From Pseudomonadota bacterium (GTDB lineage Bacteria; Pseudomonadota; Alphaproteobacteria; Rickettsiales; UBA1997), in assembly GCA_009921385.1 (NCBI GenBank), contig RFXY01000002.1:1-26620 (forward strand): a stretch of 26,620 nt of DNA, written 5' to 3'. Below the pieces are notes generated by a model. The model saw only the letters and a program-made list of their open reading frames with translations, did no database searches and was not told where the DNA came from. The position numbers were made by a program, and so were the translations under genes. This document shows, one piece after another, positions 21,527-26,620 of the stretch; within the stretch, counting starts at the first letter, position 1, and each line of letters starts with the position of its first letter.

Positions 21527-22486
21527 TTATAGTATTTTTCGTAAATGGTTAGCATAAATGGTGGCACCAACCGCCATTTCTAAAGAATTTTGCACTTGAT
21601 AGCAACCGCCCTTAGCAATGGCATAATTAAAGTTAGGGCAGAAAATATCAAAAGCAATGTTTTTGTGATAATCAAAATGATTGTCACCAAAAATATCGTA
21701 AGTTTTTAGGAGGAAGCTGAAATTTTGTTGTAAAAATAAATCTATTTCTTGCAACAAATGCAGTTGCCAATTGAGAGCTGGGCAATGAAAATTGTTTAAT
21801 ATTTCGCTAATTTTATGAAGATCTTGATGTTCTAAAATTAAAATAGTTAGCGAATCAATAAAATCGTGGTTGATGCTATTTTGTTTGGCAATTTCTTTGA
21901 TGCCAGAAATATTTTTTTGATAAATAGCTTGTTTTAAAGTTTGTTGTTGCTGGCTAGAAATGCTGGTTTTATTGATGATTTCGGCAAAAAATACCGACAT
22001 AAAATCGGGCAAAGCGATGCTGATAAGCAGATTGTGTAGTTTGAGACCGTGCAGAGCGGTAAGCAAAGTATTTAGCACATTTAATTGAGTGGCAACCTCG
22101 CTTGAGCCAATAATTTCTATGCCGAGCTGGGTTTGTTGCCTATCAGGATAAAGCTCGTTATTTTTGGCATAAAAAACATCGCCAACATAACAAATTTTCA
22201 GAGGCAGGTTAGCGGTTTGCAATCGACCGCTAAGCAGGCGAGATATTTGCAAAGTGATGTCGTTTCTGATGATGAGATTTTTGCCAGAAATACTATCGAC
22301 AGTGTAAAAATTATTTGCTAAATTTTCGGCAGAAAAATTTTCGGCAAATTCTAGCAAGGGAGTTTTGATTAGCTGGTAACCTTCTTGAAAAAAAACCTCC
22401 AATATTTGATTGGTGTTGCGATGATTGGCAATTGCCTGCTCGCCTAATAAATCGTAAAAACCTATTGGTAAGAGTGGTTTAGTCAT
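21527..22486 (-). CDS. hisZ: ATP phosphoribosyltransferase regulatory subunit-like protein (HisZ)
   Basis: A 319-residue protein with a class II aminoacyl-tRNA synthetase-like fold of the HisZ type. PIGFYDLLGEQA near residue 6 parallels HisZ P-x-G-x-x-D-x-L; TPLLEFAENF is motif 1-like; RNDITLQISRLLSG is motif 2-like; CYVGDVFYAKN and QTQLGIEIIGS match the HisZ/HisRS core. The C-terminus ends IAKGGCYQVQNSLEMAVGATIYANHL, without the HisRS anticodon-binding domain. HisZ is the regulatory partner of short HisG in histidine synthesis, but no hisG or other his gene is in view. It overlaps the glycosylase gene by 4 nt. Confidence 0.85.
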   Translation of the reverse strand: MTKPLLPIGFYDLLGEQAIANHRNTNQILEVFFQEGYQLIKTPLLEFAENFSAENLANNFYTVDSISGKNLIIRNDITLQISRLLSGRLQTANLPLKICYVGDVFYAKNNELYPDRQQTQLGIEIIGSSEVATQLNVLNTLLTALHGLKLHNLLISIALPDFMSVFFAEIINKTSISSQQQQTLKQAIYQKNISGIKEIAKQNSINHDFIDSLTILILEHQDLHKISEILNNFHCPALNWQLHLLQEIDLFLQQNFSFLLKTYDIFGDNHFDYHKNIAFDIFCPNFNYAIAKGGCYQVQNSLEMAVGATIYANHLRKIL

Positions 22487-23328
22487 AAGCTTTGTAAATG
22501 CTGTTTAATGTTAAACAAATCTCGCCAAACTAGCTTTTTTTTGCTGGGCTGTCTCATTAAAAAAGAAGGATGAAACAAGCTCACCGCTTTGATGGCAGAT
22601 GATAGATAATTGGGGTGAAAATCTTGAATTTTACCATGAACTTTACCAATAGGCAAAGAAGATTGCAAAACATTATTGGTGGCCGTGGCTCCAATTAAAA
22701 TAATGATTTTTGGCTGAACTAACTGAATTATTTTGTGTAAAAAAGGCCTACAAATAGCGATTTCTTCGGGTGTTGGTTGCCTGTTGCCAGGTGGTCGCCA
22801 AAAAATGGTGTTGGTGATGTAAAAATGCTGTTCTTTTTGCAAATTAATGGCAAAAAACATATCTTTTAGCATTTGCCCAGAATCGCCACAAAACGGAATG
22901 CCTTGCAAATCTTCTTCGTTACCTGGGGCTTCGCCAATCACTAAAATTTTGCTGTCGGGGTTGCCGTCGCCAAAAACGGTGTTGGTTGCCATTTTTTTGA
23001 GATTACAACCTTCGAATGTTGAAATTACTTGTTTTAATTCGGCTAAATTGTGGCAAGAATTGGCTAAATCTTGGGCGGTTTGCACAATGCTTTCAAGCGA
23101 AAGCTGATTAGTTGCAATGCTAAATGAATTTTTTTTGGCTAAATTTGCCAAAGCAACATCAATGTTAGCGGGTGGGCGGTTAATGAGTTTGTTGCTTAAT
23201 TTATTTTCTTGCTTTTGGTTTTCTTGATTGTTGTAAGCCAAATGATTTTGTGGTTCTTCCAAAAAAACTTCGTTGAGTTCGTTGTCGCAATAAAAAGCCA
23301 GAGCATCAAATATTTGTTTGTTTTTCAT
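22483..23328 (-). CDS. Family 4 uracil-DNA glycosylase
   Basis: A 281-residue UDG of the family 4/5 superfamily. Motif A is IGEAPGNEEDLQGIPFCGDSG near residue 132, with TNTIFWRPPGNRQPT as the strand after it, and motif B is FHPSFLMRQP near residue 254. Just before motif A, FEGCNLKKMATNTVFGDGNP replaces the usual CxxC start of the iron-sulfur site with a single Cys, the arrangement common in alphaproteobacteria. It lacks the UdgX KRRIH loop. Residues 1-85 are a low-conservation lead. It removes uracil arising from cytosine deamination. It overlaps both nrdR and hisZ by 4 nt. Confidence 0.92.
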   Translation of the reverse strand: MKNKQIFDALAFYCDNELNEVFLEEPQNHLAYNNQENQKQENKLSNKLINRPPANIDVALANLAKKNSFSIATNQLSLESIVQTAQDLANSCHNLAELKQVISTFEGCNLKKMATNTVFGDGNPDSKILVIGEAPGNEEDLQGIPFCGDSGQMLKDMFFAINLQKEQHFYITNTIFWRPPGNRQPTPEEIAICRPFLHKIIQLVQPKIIILIGATATNNVLQSSLPIGKVHGKIQDFHPNYLSSAIKAVSLFHPSFLMRQPSKKKLVWRDLFNIKQHLQSL

Positions 23329-23771
23329 ACAATTTTTTTGATAAATTGTTGAAAATCTTGCGGTGTTTTAAAGTTTTTATACACCGAAGCAAATCGCACA
23401 AAAGCGACTTGATCGAGCTTTTCGAGGGCCTCTAAAACCATTTCGCCAATTTTTGCCGAAGCAATTTCAAGTTCGTTATTAATGGCAATTTGATGGGTGA
23501 TTTGATAAACAATTTGCTCAACTTGTGAGTTTTCGACCGGTCTTTTTCGCACCGCCATATTGATAGATTTTTTTAGTTTTTGAGCATCAAAAGTTCGTTT
23601 ATCGCCATTTTTTTTTAGCACAACAATTTCGGGCAAATGTGCCTTTTCGTAGGTGGTAAATCGCAAACCGCAGGCAATGCAATATCGCCTTCTTTTAATG
23701 TTTTCGCCATCATCAGAAGTGCGACTATCTTTTACTTGTGTTTCGCTGTGTCGACAAAATGGGCAATGCAT
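23325..23771 (-). CDS. nrdR: Transcriptional repressor NrdR
   Basis: A 148-residue NrdR of normal length. The zinc ribbon has C3-x2-C6 and C31-x2-C34 around DSRTSDDGENIKRRRYC. An ATP-cone follows from about residue 49 (VVLKKNGDKRTFDAQKLKKSI then RKRPV). The late VAFVRFASVYKNF is the family end. NrdR binds NrdR boxes upstream of ribonucleotide reductase genes and senses the ATP/dATP balance. No nrd gene is in the window. It follows the aminotransferase gene by 3 nt and overlaps the glycosylase gene by 4 nt. Confidence 0.97.
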   Translation of the reverse strand: MHCPFCRHSETQVKDSRTSDDGENIKRRRYCIACGLRFTTYEKAHLPEIVVLKKNGDKRTFDAQKLKKSINMAVRKRPVENSQVEQIVYQITHQIAINNELEIASAKIGEMVLEALEKLDQVAFVRFASVYKNFKTPQDFQQFIKKIV

Positions 23772-23774
23772 AGT

Positions 23775-24632
23775 TTATGAAAAATGAGAATCGATGAAAA
23801 TATTATATTTTTCTTGTAATAATTTAGCAACACTAAAATTTTTATTTTGATTAAATATTGTGCTGTCGATTTGATAAACTGGGCGAATAAGCAAGCTCGA
23901 ACTGGTTAAAAACACTTCTTTTGCCGATAAAAGTTGTTGATAATCAAAAGCCTGTTCCGCCACCACAAAACCTTGCTCTTTGGCAAGTTTGATGATGCGG
24001 TTTCGAGTGATGCCACATAAAATATGGTTGTTGGCAGGGTGAGTGATGAGTTGATTTTGTTGATTAACCATAAAAACATTGGCAAAAGTTGCCTCGGTGA
24101 TGGTGTTGTCTCGCACAAAAATGGCATCGTCAAAACCTAAATCTTTGGCTTTTTGGTTTACAAGAGTTGAAGCCAAAAGATTTACTGTTTTAATATCGCA
24201 ACGAAGCCAGCGAATATCTGGGTTGGTTAGCACTTTAAAGCCGTGGCTAAACTGGCTTGCTGGCGGAGTTGCTATTTCGCTTACCGTGGCAACAATTGTC
24301 GGAGCCAAGTTTTTAGGGCAACCAGCAACCCGAGCAGGTGCAGAACCGCGAGTGATTTGCAAATAACAAATGCCGTGGGTTAAATTATTTTTGGCAAACA
24401 ATTGCTGTTGCATTAAAGCTAGCTTTTCAGTGGTAAAACTATGATGAATATTGAGTTCTTGCAAACTTTGCATCAGGCGAAGCAGGTGATTTTCGCCATC
24501 GATGAGTTTTTTATTTTGATATAAAGTAACTTCATAAGCACCGTCGGCAAACTGAAAACCCCTGTCTTCAATATGCACCAAGCAGTTTTGATGCTCTAAA
24601 AACTGCCCATTAAGATAACTAATTTTTGTCAT
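23775..24632 (-). CDS. dat: D-amino-acid aminotransferase-like protein (PLP class IV)
   Basis: A 285-residue class IV aminotransferase. NGQFLEHQNCLVHIEDRGFQFADGAYEVT near residue 8 is the family opening. YLQITRGSAPARV near residue 90 and LRCDIKTVNLL place the PLP lysine at K148, as in D-alanine aminotransferase. FVRDNTITEATFANVFMV has the conserved Glu. LCGITRNRII and EVFLTSSSLLIRPV complete the pattern. The R-x-W and DIKTVNLL forms favour D-alanine transaminase over branched-chain enzymes. It could provide D-Ala or D-Glu for peptidoglycan. A GGTGG motif 7 nt before the ATG is one of the few Shine-Dalgarno-like sites seen here. It lies 52 nt after rloB. Confidence 0.85.
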   Translation of the reverse strand: MTKISYLNGQFLEHQNCLVHIEDRGFQFADGAYEVTLYQNKKLIDGENHLLRLMQSLQELNIHHSFTTEKLALMQQQLFAKNNLTHGICYLQITRGSAPARVAGCPKNLAPTIVATVSEIATPPASQFSHGFKVLTNPDIRWLRCDIKTVNLLASTLVNQKAKDLGFDDAIFVRDNTITEATFANVFMVNQQNQLITHPANNHILCGITRNRIIKLAKEQGFVVAEQAFDYQQLLSAKEVFLTSSSLLIRPVYQIDSTIFNQNKNFSVAKLLQEKYNIFIDSHFS

Positions 24633-24684
24633 AATTCCACCAAATTGTTATTAAAATCGTTGTTTTGCAATTTTAGCAACAAAA

Positions 24685-25311
24685 TTAATGTTGTATAGTG
24701 TTTTTATTTTCAAGTATTTCTTGCACTAATTTATAAACATGGCTTTTTCCTCTGTGTTTTGGCTCTATCAAAAAAGTTTTTACATCATCGTTTTTTGTTA
24801 GCTCTTGTGCTTTTTTAATAGCTATTTGGGGATTGTTGTTATGATTCACTTTGCTTTTCTTATAAATTTCTTTCATTTTTTGCGAATCTAATTCGCCTTG
24901 ATTTATTATTTGAGTAGCATCGAAATGCACTGTATCGTCAATTATTTTTAAATTACCGCAATAAAGATAAAGCCAAACCTCAAAACAAGGATTGCTGATT
25001 ATCGGCCGAATTTTTTCTTTTTTCGCTTGCTTGATAACTGCTGGCAAATCATGATGCCTATCAACATCGCAAACCAACCAAAAAGAATCTTCTTTAGAGT
25101 AGTCCTTTAATTTTGAAAGCAAATCTGTTAGTCTATTTTTTGGATGAGAAGCATTTTCAATGGGTGACAAGATTTCTAATTTAATGTTTTGGTTTTGTAG
25201 GTCGTTTCTTATTTTTTCAAAATATTTTTCTTCGGTTTTTCCCTCAACGGCAATTATTATAAATTTTTCTTGTTGTTTAGTGTTAACCTTTCTTTGATAA
25301 TTGCTTGCCAT
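24685..25311 (-). CDS. rloB: RloB-like protein of an abortive-infection module
   Basis: A 208-residue RloB family (PF13707-type) protein. The N-terminus IIIAVEGKTEEKYFEKI near residue 18 holds the conserved Glu; FWLVCDVDRHHD near residue 97 gives the DxD pair, a Toprim-like acidic set; ISNPCFEVWLYL near residue 125 is the family signature. RloB is usually paired with the AAA-family ATPase RloA, and AbiL-type phage-defence systems have the same two-protein build. It starts 3 nt after the rloA stop. The segment looks different from its neighbours (see findings), which would fit transfer. Confidence 0.88.
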   Translation of the reverse strand: MASNYQRKVNTKQQEKFIIIAVEGKTEEKYFEKIRNDLQNQNIKLEILSPIENASHPKNRLTDLLSKLKDYSKEDSFWLVCDVDRHHDLPAVIKQAKKEKIRPIISNPCFEVWLYLYCGNLKIIDDTVHFDATQIINQGELDSQKMKEIYKKSKVNHNNNPQIAIKKAQELTKNDDVKTFLIEPKHRGKSHVYKLVQEILENKNTIQH

Positions 25312-25314
25312 TTG

Positions 25315-26620
25315 CTACTCAAAAAAAGATGAAGAGATAAAAGGCACAACCCCAAATCTGCCTTGTAAATATTGTTTTTCTATGTCTAAGGCTTGTTTAG
25401 TGTTGGTAGTTTGGTATTCTGCCAAAGATTTGATGATGCTATTCATATTTTTATCTTTTTCAACAAACCAAATTTCATCTTTTCGAAGCAAATCTAGGTT
25501 TAGTAAATACGAAAGGTGAGTGGTAAAAATTAGTTGACTTTCGTTGTTTTGTGAAAAGTGAAAAAATCCCTTCACCAACTGATATGCAAGATATGGATGC
25601 AAGCTGTTTTCTAGTTCATCAATTAGCCAAATTTTGTTTTTATAATTAAATAATATTGGCAATAAATCTACTAGCCTATTAATGCCTAGCGATTCTTCTT
25701 TTAAAGAAAATTTTTTGTTATTTCTAATGATAAATAACTGTTTTTGTTTAATTTTTTCTCCTTCTTTTGTAAAAAAATAACCATCATAGGGCAGACAAAA
25801 ATCATCATAATTATCACCAAATTTTTTGAGTAAATCATATAGTTTTTCAACCAAATATGGCTCAACATATTTAATATCTGTTGATTTGTTAATTTCAGTT
25901 ATTTCCTCAAAAACAACATCACTGATGTTGCTATCAAATAAGCATAATGCTGACTTGAAAAAATTAATAAATTTTTCTTCTTTTTTTATAAGCTCATTAG
26001 GTAGAATCTTACTAAACTCGGTATCTTTGTCAACAAACACAATAGAATCAAACCAATCTAAAATTTTATTAACAAATTCGATTTTATTTTCTTTTAATTT
26101 ATGCAAAAATAATTGTTCTGAGCGAAGCCCTTTTACACAATAATCAAAAAAATGATCATCTTTTATGATATTTTTAATTTCTCCTTCAGGGTTTATAATG
26201 TGATTTTCTCTTTTAAATATAGTTTTTTCGACACCTGTGGCAACGATAGATTTTTGATGGAGCCATTCTGCTTTTACTTGTGTTTGATTAATAATAAAAC
26301 CATACCTAAACACCTCATGTGCAATTTTAAATTCGTATTCAAATTTACTATCAGCAGTTTGGCTAAATTTGCTTTGATGGCTAGAAATATAATGCTCGTG
26401 GATATCTTTTTTATGATTTGCCACAATATTTTTTGAAAAAATAATGGCTTTTAAAAAATTGCTTTTGCCTGAGGCATTTGCCCCGTAAATTGCAGTGCCT
26501 TTTAAAATAGGAATGTGGCTAGGCTTGCTTCTTATGATATGATCTTTTAGCTTGTTAGATCTAGTATTGGCGGTGTTTAAAAATTCTGTTTCTTCTGTAA
26601 AAGATAAAAAATTTTCACAA
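25315..26620 (-). CDS. rloA: RloA-like AAA-family ATPase, 5' end beyond the window
   Basis: The frame stays open to the window edge: codons upstream of the GTG at 26424 encode GTAIYGANASGKSNFLKAI (Walker A), preceded by FLSFTEETEFLNTANTR, so the gene starts outside the window and the internal start is not real. The visible part is about 435 residues. Later motifs are EESLGINRLVDLLP (signature-like), KIWLIDELENSLHP (Walker B with the catalytic Glu) and IFTTHLSYLL (H-loop). The family (AAA_15/AAA_21, OLD/ABC-like) supplies the ATPase of RloAB/AbiL-type abortive infection. The C-terminal 50 residues run to a stop 3 nt from rloB. Confidence 0.85.
   Translation of the reverse strand, partial: CENFLSFTEETEFLNTANTRSNKLKDHIIRSKPSHIPILKGTAIYGANASGKSNFLKAIIFSKNIVANHKKDIHEHYISSHQSKFSQTADSKFEYEFKIAHEVFRYGFIINQTQVKAEWLHQKSIVATGVEKTIFKRENHIINPEGEIKNIIKDDHFFDYCVKGLRSEQLFLHKLKENKIEFVNKILDWFDSIVFVDKDTEFSKILPNELIKKEEKFINFFKSALCLFDSNISDVVFEEITEINKSTDIKYVEPYLVEKLYDLLKKFGDNYDDFCLPYDGYFFTKEGEKIKQKQLFIIRNNKKFSLKEESLGINRLVDLLPILFNYKNKIWLIDELENSLHPYLAYQLVKGFFHFSQNNESQLIFTTHLSYLLNLDLLRKDEIWFVEKDKNMNSIIKSLAEYQTTNTKQALDIEKQYLQGRFGVVPFISSSFFE

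Noticed and set aside
21523..21570. Upstream start of the CHMI-like protein
   Set aside because: It would overlap hisZ by 44 nt and bury the catalytic N-terminal proline; the start at 21522 restores Met-Pro.
26424..26436. RloA starting at the GTG near 26424
   Set aside because: The upstream codons encode Walker A and family N-terminal residues without a stop to the window edge, so the gene is partial.

Overview
The window is a compact, AT-rich stretch (about two-thirds A+T by eye) of an alphaproteobacterial chromosome. Markers are a TrcR/DUF1013 regulator, a RegB-type sensor, a FixI/CcoI copper ATPase, an alphaproteobacterial-style family 4 uracil-DNA glycosylase and an NDUFAF5/BioC-type methyltransferase. 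AT bias, ordinary housekeeping content, decaying genes and small intergenic palindromic repeats suggest a Rickettsiales- or Holosporales-like host-associated lineage. That placement is inference; there is no rRNA gene to anchor it. Genes are densely packed, often with ATGA start/stop overlaps.

Layout. 1-128: three tandem 32-bp hairpin repeats and a longer dispersed repeat. 129-3342 (minus): yaaA-birA, then rppH-holC and a RegB-like kinase cut off at its H-box beside the repeats. 3424-10259 (plus): trcR-bcp, qorA-like, a methyltransferase, cutA, fixI, tsaE, rluD. 10253-13498 (minus): an M23 endopeptidase and a bactofilin (a cell-wall/cytoskeleton pair), a strong terminator between repeat copies, then an LpoA-like lipoprotein. 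13541-13794: a 67-bp inverted repeat and divergent promoter region. 13795-18410 (plus): comEC, a C26 glutamine amidotransferase-like hydrolase, rluB and a broken methyltransferase gene. 18411-18770: four copies of a double-hairpin repeat, two in each orientation. 18762-24632 (minus): one long run of dat-nrdR-udg-hisZ-CHMI-like-TIGR01777-NuoM/N-like. 24685-26620 (minus): RloB and the 3' part of RloA, a probable two-gene anti-phage module.

The features most worth following are the repeats. The 18.4-18.8 kb cluster keeps constant flanks around a central hairpin whose stem sequence and length change while pairing is kept. A second family (GTCGT..ACGAC hairpins plus a 53-bp tail) lies 3' of two minus-strand genes. 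A third motif, TAATACCATTT, ends an inverted repeat and also lies in the 3' ends of two genes. In addition the octamer TTTGCCAA/TTGGCAAA is strongly over-represented through the housekeeping genes and appears absent from the RloAB segment. No CRISPR array, insertion sequence, tRNA or rRNA gene was recognised.
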